Shown here piece after piece: positions 22,675 through 30,284 of a stretch of DNA of 64,000 nt. The position numbers and the translations under genes are program-made. This stretch comes from Chryseobacterium formosense (lineage in GTDB: Bacteria > Bacteroidota > Bacteroidia > Flavobacteriales > Weeksellaceae). Each line of letters begins with the position of its first letter. Position 1 is the stretch's first letter. The DNA lies in contig NZ_FPAP01000004.1 in NCBI RefSeq assembly GCF_900116415.1, forward strand, positions 62,001 through 126,000, in the 5' to 3' direction. The notes under the pieces were generated by a model. It ran no database searches. It was not told where the DNA came from and saw nothing but the letters and a program-made list of their open reading frames with translations.

Positions 22675-24033
22675 TTAATAAATCACTGCCAAAGTTCTGT
22701 CATCATGATTTCCTTTGCTCCAGAAATCCATCCAGGAAAGAAGTTGTCCGTCGATTTGTTCGTCATCTTGAAAATCAACCTTCAACTCATCTTCATTATG
22801 ACCATTTAAATCATCAAAAAAAGTTTTCCAGCTTTCGATATCTTCTAATTTGTTTTCGGTAATAAATTTCGGATCGTAAATTCCGTCGGTCATTAAAACC
22901 AGTTTAGAAAAATCTTTAGCATGAGTTATTCTGAAACGTGAAGAAATATTTTCGTCAAAAATTTCACTCATCGTAATGAAACGGGTTCCCCCGCCGAATT
23001 CACCAACATCCATTGTATTCAGCAACTGTACATCAGAGAAATCTTCATTGATCAGATTAATCGGACAATCACCAACACCAAAACTTAAAATTACATATCC
23101 AAAGTCAAACTTTTTAAGCAAAGCAAAAATTAAAGTGGAATGAAAATCTTTTAAGGTGACAAAATGATCATCTGCCTGTTCTTTTAAAAATTTAAAAGTG
23201 TTAGAAACACCTTCATATAAAAGTTTAATGATATTTTGTTTTGCCTCCGAATCTTCTTTTTCAGAATTGAAAATCTCGTTAATATGAACATCCAATTCGG
23301 CTAAAACTTCTACCTTTTTAAAATAATTATTGATTGATTGTGTTGCCAATTCGGAGCCGTACCTTGCCAATTGCGCCGAACCCGCGCCATCTGAAACCGA
23401 AATAATATTCCATGAATTCGGTAATTCTTTTACGGCAAAATCATCATCTCTGAATTTTCCTTCATGTGCATGAGAGCGACCTCGTTTTGAAGCCACCACA
23501 ATCTTTTTATCTGAAAAATTTCCTTTGAATTTCACTTCATCCGCTTTATGAAAAGGCGCTTCTTCATCAGACGGAATATTCTTCCATAAATCTTTTGGAT
23601 CGGCATTGACGAAAAGCTGTGCTTTTTTAAAGTCAACATTTTCCTGATCATGAACATGAAAAAATTCAATCTTCAGATCGTAGGTATCACTTTCGGAAGG
23701 AATTCCTTTAATCGTATTTTCTTCAAAACTTAAACCTGCCAAATCCAACCCTGAAACATCTTTGATTCTGATGTTCGGAAACTGTTCCATCGGAAAAACA
23801 AACTCATATTTTTTCTTGGAATTTGCATTAATAATCGGAAAAAATGCATCAGCAAATTCTTCTCTTTCTTTATAAATAATTGCTTCGTGCATAATTTTTT
23901 TCTGAGCTTCTATAATCTGCTGTAGACTGTTCTGAATTTCCGTCTGCGTCAACAGTTTTGAAACTACTCTATCCGTGATTTTACCATCATAGATATTATG
24001 ATTTTTCAAAATCTGCCTGATTGTGTTTTCCAT
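22675..24033 (-). CDS. PP2C-like protein phosphatase of the TerY-P triad
   Basis: This 452-residue protein has a helical N-terminus (1-65), then a small beta region (about 78-125; 'GLDLAGLSFEENTIKGIPSE') that resembles a putative Ig/cadherin-like fold. A PP2C domain follows from about 178. Metal-binding acidic sites are visible in 'KFRDDDFAV' (Asp196-198), SVSDGAGSA (Asp215), GVGDCPIN and LMTDGIYD, so it should be an active Mn/Mg-dependent Ser/Thr phosphatase. Its start codon directly abuts the stop of the TerY-like gene, implying tight coupling. It probably opposes the kinase at the end of the operon. Confidence 0.88.
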   Translation of the reverse strand: MENTIRQILKNHNIYDGKITDRVVSKLLTQTEIQNSLQQIIEAQKKIMHEAIIYKEREEFADAFFPIINANSKKKYEFVFPMEQFPNIRIKDVSGLDLAGLSFEENTIKGIPSESDTYDLKIEFFHVHDQENVDFKKAQLFVNADPKDLWKNIPSDEEAPFHKADEVKFKGNFSDKKIVVASKRGRSHAHEGKFRDDDFAVKELPNSWNIISVSDGAGSAQLARYGSELATQSINNYFKKVEVLAELDVHINEIFNSEKEDSEAKQNIIKLLYEGVSNTFKFLKEQADDHFVTLKDFHSTLIFALLKKFDFGYVILSFGVGDCPINLINEDFSDVQLLNTMDVGEFGGGTRFITMSEIFDENISSRFRITHAKDFSKLVLMTDGIYDPKFITENKLEDIESWKTFFDDLNGHNEDELKVDFQDDEQIDGQLLSWMDFWSKGNHDDRTLAVIY

Positions 24034-25077
24034 TTAGCCTAAAGTTCGGTTGATGTCAAAACCTTCATTGCTGAATCCGTAATAATCTGAAGTTCCGCAC
24101 CAAGGGCATTCGTTGTAACCTTCACCTTTCAAGCAATGAATTCCACCGCATGAACAGGTTGCTAAAGCAATCGGATTGGCACAATGCGGACAAGACGGAT
24201 TTCCGTGCAACTCTTCCACTGATATTTTCTGAAAACTTTTCTGAGCCGAAGAAAGTCGGTAATAGGAAGAATCATCAATTCTGTAAGTTCCTTCAAGTCG
24301 GTAATATCGGGTTTGCATTCCTGCAATTCCGGAGTCAGCGAAAGCTTTTTTATATTTAATTAAATACGATTTTTTTGATTCTGAACATTTTCCGTTCAAC
24401 ACCACAAAATTATTGTCAGGAAACCATTGCTGAGCTTCAGGATCAATTTTTTCTAAAATACTATGATCAATTTTAGATAAATTAATACCATCCTTATTGG
24501 CTTCCGTCACACTCTGACTCGTCGTTTTAATGGAATCGGTCACCCATTTGAAAAACTCTTTGTAAGAATTTTCCGAATGGTTATTAAACAACAAAACATT
24601 ATCTGAAAGTGAACCCAACAGTTTGTGATTGGTATTATCACCAATCGATATTGCAATTGTGTTTGATTTTCCGTGGTATTGGGTCGTCCATTTTTCAATA
24701 GCTTTTTGGGCATCATCAGTCGGAACGCCGTCTGTAAAAAGAAAAACAAGAGGTTTCCAGTCGCCTTTTCTGTCGTAAGTTGTTTTTACAATATCTTTAT
24801 CGATGCATTCCATTACTTTGAAAAGACCTTTTGCCAGAGAAGTTCCGCTTCCGACAGGAATTTTAGGCGGATAAAAAGAAATAATGTCCTGCAACGGCGT
24901 AATCACTTCTGCTTCTCCCGCAAAACCAATTACCGAAATCCACACTGTTTCTAAGGAGTACGGATCTTTTTTTAACTCACGAACGATGGTAGAAATACCT
25001 TCCTGAACCTGGTCAATCGGCTCACCGATCATCGATTCGGAAATATCTACCAGAAAATAAATGGGAAGTCTTCTCAT
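24034..25077 (-). CDS. TerY-like vWA protein with C-terminal zinc ribbon
   Basis: This 347-residue cytoplasmic protein has an N-terminal von Willebrand factor A domain. Its metal-ion-dependent adhesion site is complete: D11-I-S13-E-S15 (VDISESM), a Thr in 'VGSGTSLAKG' and an Asp in 'LFTDGVPTDD'. After about residue 220 comes a region shared with TerY-C proteins, ending in a Cys-rich zinc ribbon with CPHC, CSCGG, C and CPWCG (about 296-328). TerY proteins bind a metal-dependent partner and serve as the scaffold of the vWA-phosphatase-kinase triad. The gene abuts the phosphatase gene with no gap. Confidence 0.88.
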   Translation of the reverse strand: MRRLPIYFLVDISESMIGEPIDQVQEGISTIVRELKKDPYSLETVWISVIGFAGEAEVITPLQDIISFYPPKIPVGSGTSLAKGLFKVMECIDKDIVKTTYDRKGDWKPLVFLFTDGVPTDDAQKAIEKWTTQYHGKSNTIAISIGDNTNHKLLGSLSDNVLLFNNHSENSYKEFFKWVTDSIKTTSQSVTEANKDGINLSKIDHSILEKIDPEAQQWFPDNNFVVLNGKCSESKKSYLIKYKKAFADSGIAGMQTRYYRLEGTYRIDDSSYYRLSSAQKSFQKISVEELHGNPSCPHCANPIALATCSCGGIHCLKGEGYNECPWCGTSDYYGFSNEGFDINRTLG

Positions 25078-25110
25078 AATTTAGACTTAAATTATTTCAT
25101 TTGAATTTTT

Positions 25111-25176
25111 AACACAAAGAGCGCAAAGTTTTTAACTACTAACTGCTTTTAAGTTCGCAAAGGCGTTTCACTCAGC
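25111..25176. repeat. Intergenic repeat, copy A (Ter cluster)
   Basis: It begins with a CAAAGAGCGCAAAG block (25115-25128) and ends with a 23-nt block at 25154-25176 (TTCGCAAAGGCG then TTTCACTCAGC). Both blocks occur in the same order and orientation at 26626-26700. It lies between the two vWA genes. Confidence 0.7.
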
Positions 25177-25196
25177 TAAGAAATACTATTTTTTTA

Positions 25197-25835
25197 TTAA
25201 ATAATAATATTCAGTTCTGAAGGTGGCGGCGGAAGACTGATGCTTTCACCTGTCCCTTGTGATTTTCCACCCATTGTAATGGATGAACTTACCCATTTAA
25301 AGAATGAAGAGAGTGTTGCAGCATCTGTTGTATCAAGCTTTACCACATTATCAGTCAATTCCTTCAGAAAACTTTCATCGGCTTTAGGACCTGCTGCACA
25401 ACCAACAATCGCTCCGAAATCCATATTTTTAATTACGGGAATCATTTGTCTGTACTTCTGAATATCGGAAGGTTTTCCGTCTGTAAAAATAAATAGAAGA
25501 GGTTTCCAGTCGCCTTTCACTTCGGTTGAACCTTTAATTAAATCAATCTGAACCAATGCTGAAACCAGTTCGAGAGCAGCTCCTGTATGAGTTGGTCCAC
25601 TATCCGGACAGGTAATTTCCATCGGATGAAAACTCGCCAGATCAACCATCGGAATAATATTTTTTACCTCACGATCGAAAGTCGTGACACTTAAATGCAG
25701 CGTATCCATCGCTTGCGGATCTGATCTCAACATACTAATTAGCCCGTTGAAAGCATTATTGAGTGCATGGATAGGTTCTCCATTCATCGAGCCGGAAGTA
25801 TCCAGCAGAAAGTAGGCTAATAATCTTCTGTTCAT
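25197..25835 (-). CDS. TerY-like vWA domain protein
   Basis: This 212-residue protein is essentially a single vWA domain. The metal site is intact: D12-T-S14-G-S16 (LLDTSGSM), 'SGPTHTGAALELV', and IFTDGKPSD. It lacks the C-terminal zinc ribbon of the adjacent TerY-like protein. It belongs to the short TerY group found with TerD genes in tellurite-resistance and stress operons. It lies between TerD-family genes and the zinc-ribbon vWA gene, all on the same strand. A 119-bp gap containing repeat copy A separates it from the next gene. Confidence 0.88.
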   Translation of the reverse strand: MNRRLLAYFLLDTSGSMNGEPIHALNNAFNGLISMLRSDPQAMDTLHLSVTTFDREVKNIIPMVDLASFHPMEITCPDSGPTHTGAALELVSALVQIDLIKGSTEVKGDWKPLLFIFTDGKPSDIQKYRQMIPVIKNMDFGAIVGCAAGPKADESFLKELTDNVVKLDTTDAATLSSFFKWVSSSITMGGKSQGTGESISLPPPPSELNIII

Positions 25836-25914
25836 CGTAGGACAGTATTAAATTGCTATTGGCAGTTGGCTTTTGACCAACTGCTTTTTAATCATGATTA
25901 AAATTCTGATAGAA

Positions 25915-26580
25915 TTAGTAAGAATACCTCTGAAGAATATCTACAAAACTATCTGAATGATTTGGTTCTCCCAAGGCACGGAATTTCCAGTCACCGTTGT
26001 GTCTGTACGCTTCTGCAAAAACCATAGAACACATTCCGTTCATGCTTGCGTCTCCGGAAAGACTATATTTTGTGATTTCTTTTCCTCTTGCATCCACCGC
26101 ACGGATAAATGCATTATCGATCATCCCAAAATGCTGATTATTTTTTCTTCCCATATAAATCGTTACTATGAAAATAATTTTCTGATAACGTTCATCCAAC
26201 TGGTCTAATTTAACGATAATCTGTTCATCATCTCCGTCTCCTGCTCCGGTTCTGTTATCTCCGGTTAACCAGATATGTCCGCTTGGATGCTGCATTGAAT
26301 TGAAGTAAATAACATCACCTTGATAAAGCCCCATTTGTCTGCCGTCATTGGTCTGAACAGTTCTTCCCAAGTTGGCAACTTTTCCGTTTCCATCTAAAAG
26401 AAATGCAACTGCATCCAGATCATATTCTGCTTCTTTATTGAAAATTTTCCCAAAAAAACCACCTTGCTTACGAACATCCCAACCTAAACCGATGGTTACC
26501 TGAGATAAATCATAAACACTTTCTCCACGATCGTTTTTCCTTAAATCTATTGTTTGACCTTTCTGTAAATTAATTGCCAT
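25915..26580 (-). CDS. TerD family protein, long form
   Basis: This 221-residue TerD-fold protein starts at MAINLQKGQTIDLRK. A longer frame begins 21 codons upstream but adds a Lys-rich stretch absent from the family and encoded by the repeat copy B. TerD domains bind two calcium ions through acidic loops. Here those are 'YDLDAVAFLLDGNGKV' and 'TGAGDGDDEQI', with strands IIVKLDQL and IIFIVTIY. It is longer than its paralogue at 26744, with an insertion around residues 20-30 and 55-70. It is likely cytoplasmic and part of the membrane-associated Ter stress complex. Confidence 0.9.
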   Translation of the reverse strand: MAINLQKGQTIDLRKNDRGESVYDLSQVTIGLGWDVRKQGGFFGKIFNKEAEYDLDAVAFLLDGNGKVANLGRTVQTNDGRQMGLYQGDVIYFNSMQHPSGHIWLTGDNRTGAGDGDDEQIIVKLDQLDERYQKIIFIVTIYMGRKNNQHFGMIDNAFIRAVDARGKEITKYSLSGDASMNGMCSMVFAEAYRHNGDWKFRALGEPNHSDSFVDILQRYSY

Positions 26581-26625
26581 TTTTAATATCTTTTTTTGTG
26601 TTATTAATTTTTTTTTAATTTTTTT

Positions 26626-26700
26626 TAAACGCAAAGAGCGCAAAGATTTTTTTTTATCTAATTGAGAATATTTTTCGTTCGCAAAGGCGTTTCACTCAGC
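26626..26700. repeat. Intergenic repeat, copy B (Ter cluster)
   Basis: This is the second copy of the repeat at 25111-25176. The ACGCAAAGAGCGCAAAG block is at 26629-26645, and the 23-nt block ending TTTCACTCAGC is at 26678-26700. It lies between the two TerD-family genes. Confidence 0.7.
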
Positions 26701-26743
26701 AAAGTTAGAAGATGCTGCCATTGCAGTATGGTAGTAAATATTC

Positions 26744-27319
26744 TTATTTGATGATTTGACCTTTATAGTATTTCTCTAAAAAGAAAGCAAGATCTGCTCT
26801 GTAACCAATTCCTGAAGCTTCAAATTTCCAGCTTCCGTTTCTTTTGTACAGACGCCCGAATTCTACACCGGTTTCTATCGAAAAATCTTCATCGAGTTCG
26901 TATTTTGCAATTTCCTGATGGCTGTTATTATCCACAACTCTGATGTAAGAGTTTCTTACCATCCCGAAATTTTGTTTTCTTCTTTCGAAATCTTCAATCG
27001 TTACGACAAAAAGAATTTCCTCTACTCTGGGATCTACTTTTTCAAGATCGATAACAATTGCTTCATCATCATCTCCATCGCTGCTTTTTCCGTCCGGATC
27101 GTCTCCGGTATGCGTTAATGCTCCATCAGGAGAATTCAGATTATTATAAAAAACAAAATATTCGTCACCGATCAATTTTCTGTCTGAATCAATCATGATT
27201 GCTGAAGCATCCAAATCGAACGCATGACCTGTTCCTTCATTCGGATCCCATCCTAAACCAATTGTCATTTTTGTAAGTCCTAATTCGATTTTCTGCCCTT
27301 TCTGTAAATTAATTGCCAT
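26744..27319 (-). CDS. terD: TerD family protein (TerD/TerE-like)
   Basis: This 191-residue protein has the length and pattern of TerD/TerE. It opens MAINLQKGQKIELGLTKM; calcium-binding acidic loops are FDLDASAIMIDSD and 'DGKSSDGDDDEAIVIDLEKV'; the rest includes 'FVVTIEDFERRKQNFGMVRN' and a WKFEASGIGY C-terminus. It is the first gene of the cluster in the direction of transcription. Classical TerD acts with TerB and TerC in tellurite, phage and colicin resistance. No terB or terC is seen in this window. Confidence 0.92.
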   Translation of the reverse strand: MAINLQKGQKIELGLTKMTIGLGWDPNEGTGHAFDLDASAIMIDSDRKLIGDEYFVFYNNLNSPDGALTHTGDDPDGKSSDGDDDEAIVIDLEKVDPRVEEILFVVTIEDFERRKQNFGMVRNSYIRVVDNNSHQEIAKYELDEDFSIETGVEFGRLYKRNGSWKFEASGIGYRADLAFFLEKYYKGQIIK

Positions 27320-27438
27320 AATTTATAAATATAATTTTTCCCTTAAGATAGATTTGATTTTTGAATTAACCAAATTAATGATAAAAACTCATACAGTTTT
27401 AAACTTTTTTTAATATTCCTAAAAAAAATTTAAACAAA

Positions 27439-27466
27439 AAATCCTGCTTCAAACGAAACAGGATTT
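27439..27466 (-). terminator. Terminator of the flippase-like gene
   Basis: The stem AAATCCTG/CAGGATTT (27439-27446 with 27459-27466), extended by TTC/GAA around an AAAC loop, is followed by a T-run on the minus strand. It lies 29 bp after the stop codon. Confidence 0.85.
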
Positions 27467-27494
27467 ATATATAAATTTAAAAATAAATTAAACT

Positions 27495-28508
27495 TTATTC
27501 TTCGATCATATTATCTCTGGCTTTTGCCAACATTGGAATAGAAATAAGTCCCATTACCAACATGACAACAATCTGTAAAGGAAGCGAAATAAAAGAATAG
27601 GTCAAGCCCATCTCACCACCCAATTCTGCACTTTTACCCATAGCTAAGAACAGTGCCATAAAACCGAACTTCATTGCCAAATTAAAAGCTCCAATACCAC
27701 CACTTGCAGGAATAATCATTCCCAAAGTCCCTACAACGATGATAAAAAAACCATCTGCAAAGGTAAAATCTGAAGTTTCAGGCAATGCAAAACACACAAG
27801 ATATGCCGCAAAATAATAAGATACCCAAATTCCTATTGTATATATAGTGAACTTCCCTTTTTCCTTTAGTTTAAAAATAGATGTCAAGCCAAGAAGAATT
27901 CCGTCAATGATTCCAATGATTTTTCCTAAAACAGGAACATTGACAAACTTATTTTTAAAAACAAAAAATAAAACCCCTGCAACCGCCAAAATACCAAGAA
28001 CGATTAAAATCTTATTCGGGTTTATATTGACACCTGAATTTTCATAAAATGACAGAATTGCTTCATATTTAAAGATCAAAGTAAGACCTAAAAACCCAAG
28101 CATACAAATCAAATCAACCACTCTTTCCAGAATAATTGTTCCAAAAGATTTATCTACCGGAACTTTTTCAACACCATACAACGCAGTTGCTCTTGCCAAT
28201 TCACCACTTCTCGGGATGGTAAGATTCATCAGATAACCGAAAGACAAAGACCAAAGTGCATTTGAGCTTGAGATTTTATGTCCCATTGGCTCCAACAGCA
28301 AATTCCAGCGAATTGCCCTAAACCAATATGCCAAAAGCGCAAAAACAGCCGCAAAAGCTACCCAAAGATAATTCGCCTTCGCCAAAGACTTCTGAATCAC
28401 CTTAAAGTCTAATCCTTTCAGCGCCAACCACAAAAAAAAGCCTGCAAAAGCAAGCGAAATTACTACAGTTAATACAGACTTTAAAGTTTTGTTTGATTTC
28501 TTCTCCAT
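27495..28508 (-). CDS. Flippase-like membrane protein (lysylphosphatidylglycerol synthase TM-region family)
   Basis: This 337-residue integral membrane protein has about eight hydrophobic segments. It carries the AglD/MprF-type flippase features: 'WFRAIRWNLLLEPMGHKISS', 'TIPRSGELARATALYG' (conserved Pro-Arg-x-Gly-Glu) and 'ERVVDLICM', with 'GMIIPASGGIGAFNLAM' later. It corresponds to the membrane half of MprF without the aminoacyltransferase domain. Such proteins are thought to flip lipids or lipid-linked sugars. The gene starts 3 bp after panD on the same strand; pairing with panD is common in Bacteroidota but has no obvious biochemical reason. Confidence 0.88.
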   Translation of the reverse strand: MEKKSNKTLKSVLTVVISLAFAGFFLWLALKGLDFKVIQKSLAKANYLWVAFAAVFALLAYWFRAIRWNLLLEPMGHKISSSNALWSLSFGYLMNLTIPRSGELARATALYGVEKVPVDKSFGTIILERVVDLICMLGFLGLTLIFKYEAILSFYENSGVNINPNKILIVLGILAVAGVLFFVFKNKFVNVPVLGKIIGIIDGILLGLTSIFKLKEKGKFTIYTIGIWVSYYFAAYLVCFALPETSDFTFADGFFIIVVGTLGMIIPASGGIGAFNLAMKFGFMALFLAMGKSAELGGEMGLTYSFISLPLQIVVMLVMGLISIPMLAKARDNMIEE

Positions 28509-28511
28509 ATT

Positions 28512-28862
28512 TTACGTAAGAAGATTTGTTTTTTCGTCCGGGAAAACAATTTTTGGCTGGAAATCTTTGGCTTCTTCCGGCGTCATCTGAGCATAAGCAA
28601 TGATGATAATAATGTCATCACGCTGAACTTTTCTTGCGGCAGGACCATTTAAGCAAACTTCTCCCGATTTTCTTTTCCCTTTGATCACATACGTATCAAA
28701 ACGTTCCCCGTTGTTTACATTCACGATATAAACTCTTTCTCCTACTACCAAACCTGCAGCCTCGATAAGATCTTCGTCAATGGTAATACTTCCTATATAA
28801 TTAAGGTCTGAAGCCGTAACTCTTACCCTGTGAATTTTAGATTTGAATACTTCTATTAACAT
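28512..28862 (-). CDS. panD: Aspartate 1-decarboxylase precursor
   Basis: This 116-residue pyruvoyl enzyme makes beta-alanine from aspartate for pantothenate and coenzyme A. The self-cleavage site is Gly24-Ser25 ([10 protein letters not shown]), and the nearby Lys9 ([10 protein letters not shown]) and the later '[10 protein letters not shown]' and 'IIIIAYAQM' match the family. The normal length is about 115-130 residues. A TAAATTTG box ends 4 nt before the start codon, so the transcript is probably leaderless. It is the first gene of a two-gene unit with the flippase-like protein. Confidence 0.96.
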   Translation of the reverse strand: MLIEVFKSKIHRVRVTASDLNYIGSITIDEDLIEAAGLVVGERVYIVNVNNGERFDTYVIKGKRKSGEVCLNGPAARKVQRDDIIIIIAYAQMTPEEAKDFQPKIVFPDEKTNLLT

Positions 28863-28866
28863 GATG

Positions 28867-28874
28867 CAAATTTA
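28867..28874 (-). promoter_or_regulatory. panD promoter -7 element, leaderless arrangement
   Basis: The minus-strand sequence TAAATTTG matches TAnnTTTG and ends 4 nt before the panD ATG. Transcription should start at or beside the ATG. Confidence 0.55.
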
Positions 28875-29084
28875 TTAATAATATTTAAGAATATCATTCT
28901 AAAATGAAATTTACAACTATCATATTTTGAGGCAATTAATTTAACTCAATCTAAAATAACCTGAATTATTTTACAAACTTAACAAGCATATCAATAAAAA
29001 AATCAATAGTTCACATCAAATTAAGAATTTAATAAATTTAAAAACAAATAACTAAAAATCAGGAAAGTCAATATACATAAGTAG

Positions 29085-29101
29085 TTGGCACGATTTTAGT
29101 A
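29085..29101 (+). promoter_or_regulatory. Weak sigma-54-like element upstream of the HU gene
   Basis: TTGGCACGATTTTAGTA has a perfect -24 half (TTGGCAC) but a poor -12 half (TTAGTA instead of TTGCA). It lies in the 399-bp gap 28863-29261, about 160 bp before the HU gene. The rest of that gap is AT-rich DNA plus the two ordinary promoters. Confidence 0.2.
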
Positions 29102-29196
29102 TCTCAGAACCTAGATTTTTCGCAAAAACATTAATTATGAAATTTTAACCGATTTCAAGAAATTTTAAAAAAAATCAATAAGTTTTCGCAAAAAAT

Positions 29197-29226
29197 TTGC
29201 ACAATTTGAAAATTGTTTTAAATTTG
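29197..29226 (+). promoter_or_regulatory. Promoter of the HU gene
   Basis: TTG (29197-29199), a 19-bp spacer and TAAATTTG (29219-29226) fit the flavobacterial consensus. The ATG is 36 nt further on, giving an ordinary leader. Confidence 0.8.
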
Positions 29227-29261
29227 CTTTTATAACTAACTAACTTTTAATATTAAAAATT

Positions 29262-29564
29262 ATGAACAAGTCTGAATTAATCGACGCAATCGCAAAAGAC
29301 GCAGGAATCACTAAAGTAGCAGCAAAAGCAGCTTTAGAATCTTTCATCTCTAATGTAACAACAACACTAAAGTCTAAAGACGGAAAAGTATCTTTAGTAG
29401 GATTCGGTACATTCTCTGTATCTGAAAGAGCTGCAAGACAGGGTATCAACCCAGCTACAAAGAAACCAATTAAAATTGCTGCTAAGAAGGTGGCTAAATT
29501 CAAAGCTGGTGCAGATCTTTCAACTGCTGTTGCAGGAGCTCCCGCTGCAGGAAAAAAGAAATAA
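29262..29564 (+). CDS. HU family DNA-binding protein
   Basis: This 100-residue nucleoid protein starts MNKSELIDAIAKDAGITK, with the conserved 'VSLVGFGTFSVSERAARQG' and NPATKKPIKIAAKKVAKFKA core (DNA-binding arm with Pro). It ends in a short Ala/Gly/Lys tail (GAPAAGKKK) typical of Bacteroidota HU. It acts as a homodimer that bends DNA. Codon use is strongly biased and the promoter is a good consensus match, as expected for an abundant protein. A shared terminator follows. Confidence 0.96.
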   Translation: MNKSELIDAIAKDAGITKVAAKAALESFISNVTTTLKSKDGKVSLVGFGTFSVSERAARQGINPATKKPIKIAAKKVAKFKAGADLSTAVAGAPAAGKKK

Positions 29565-29584
29565 TCTTTCGATTATAAAAAAAC

Positions 29585-29610
29585 AAAACCTCATCATTGG
29601 ATGGGGTTTT
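29585..29610. terminator. Terminator between HU and pdxH
   Basis: Stem AAAACCTCATC/GATGGGGTTTT (29585-29595 with 29600-29610, one G-T pair) with an ATTG loop and T/A runs on both sides, between convergent genes. Confidence 0.88.
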
Positions 29611-29618
29611 TTATTTTA

Positions 29619-30260
29619 CTAAGGAGCCAACCGTGAAATTTTCCAGTCCAGATCATCGAGCTTGTAAAGAATTCTGTCGTGCAGCCTGTTTGGTCTTCCC
29701 TGCCAAAATTCTATTTCATAAGGCTTTGCAATATATCCGCCCCAGTTTTCCGGTCTGGGAACTTCTGTATTTTCATATTGCTTTTCCAGACTCTTTAATC
29801 TTTCTTCCAAAAACTCACGATCAGGAATTTCCTGGCTTTGCGGAGAAACTGCCGCTCCCAATTGGCTTCCTTTAGGTCTCGAGTGAAAATAACCATCACT
29901 AAGGTTTTCAGCAATTTTTTCCATATTTGCTTTAATAATGATTTGCCTTTCTAAACCAGGCCAAAAGAAATGCAGACAGGCTTTATGAGTTTTTTCGATT
30001 GAATTACCTTTTCTGCTGTTGTAGTTGGTATAAAAAATAAATCCTTCATAAGTATATTCCTTTAACAAAACCATTCTTGTACGCGGACAACCGTCTTCTT
30101 CCAGCGTAGAAACTGCCATTGCATTTGCCTCAGAAATCGATGGATTTTCGGAAGCATCCAAAAACCAATCCCTGAATTGTTCGATAGGATTCTCTTTAAT
30201 CTCACTTTCAATAAGTTGTGATTTTTCGTAGACTTTTCTCTTATTATGAAGGTTTTCCAT
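29619..30260 (-). CDS. pdxH: Pyridoxamine 5'-phosphate oxidase
   Basis: This 213-residue FMN enzyme oxidises pyridoxine or pyridoxamine 5'-phosphate to PLP. Family markers are RTRMVLLKEY followed by 'FIFYTNYNSRKGNSIEKT', 'ACLHFFWPGLERQIII', 'SRPKGSQLGAAVSPQSQEI', the substrate-binding FWQGRPNRLHDR and the C-terminal WKISRLAP. The length is as in E. coli PdxH (218). Its start is 24 bp from the divergent algH-like start, so both promoters overlap. It shares a terminator with the HU gene. Confidence 0.96.
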   Translation of the reverse strand: MENLHNKRKVYEKSQLIESEIKENPIEQFRDWFLDASENPSISEANAMAVSTLEEDGCPRTRMVLLKEYTYEGFIFYTNYNSRKGNSIEKTHKACLHFFWPGLERQIIIKANMEKIAENLSDGYFHSRPKGSQLGAAVSPQSQEIPDREFLEERLKSLEKQYENTEVPRPENWGGYIAKPYEIEFWQGRPNRLHDRILYKLDDLDWKISRLAP

Positions 30261-30273
30261 GAATATTTTTTAT

Positions 30274-30281
30274 TAAATTTG
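30274..30281 (+). promoter_or_regulatory. Promoter -7 element 3 nt before the AlgH-family start
   Basis: TAAATTTG ends 3 nt before the ATG at 30285. It decides the start of that gene, because an in-frame upstream ATG at 30246 lies before the promoter. Confidence 0.6.
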
Positions 30282-30284
30282 AGT

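Noticed and set aside
26581..26643. Longer N-terminus for the long TerD protein
   Set aside because: The extra Lys-rich residues come from repeat copy B and poly-A DNA; TerD proteins start MAINLQKG.
30246..30284. Longer N-terminus for the AlgH-family protein
   Set aside because: The upstream ATG lies before the TAAATTTG promoter and overlaps pdxH; homologues start at the MNYSYKGKIL position.
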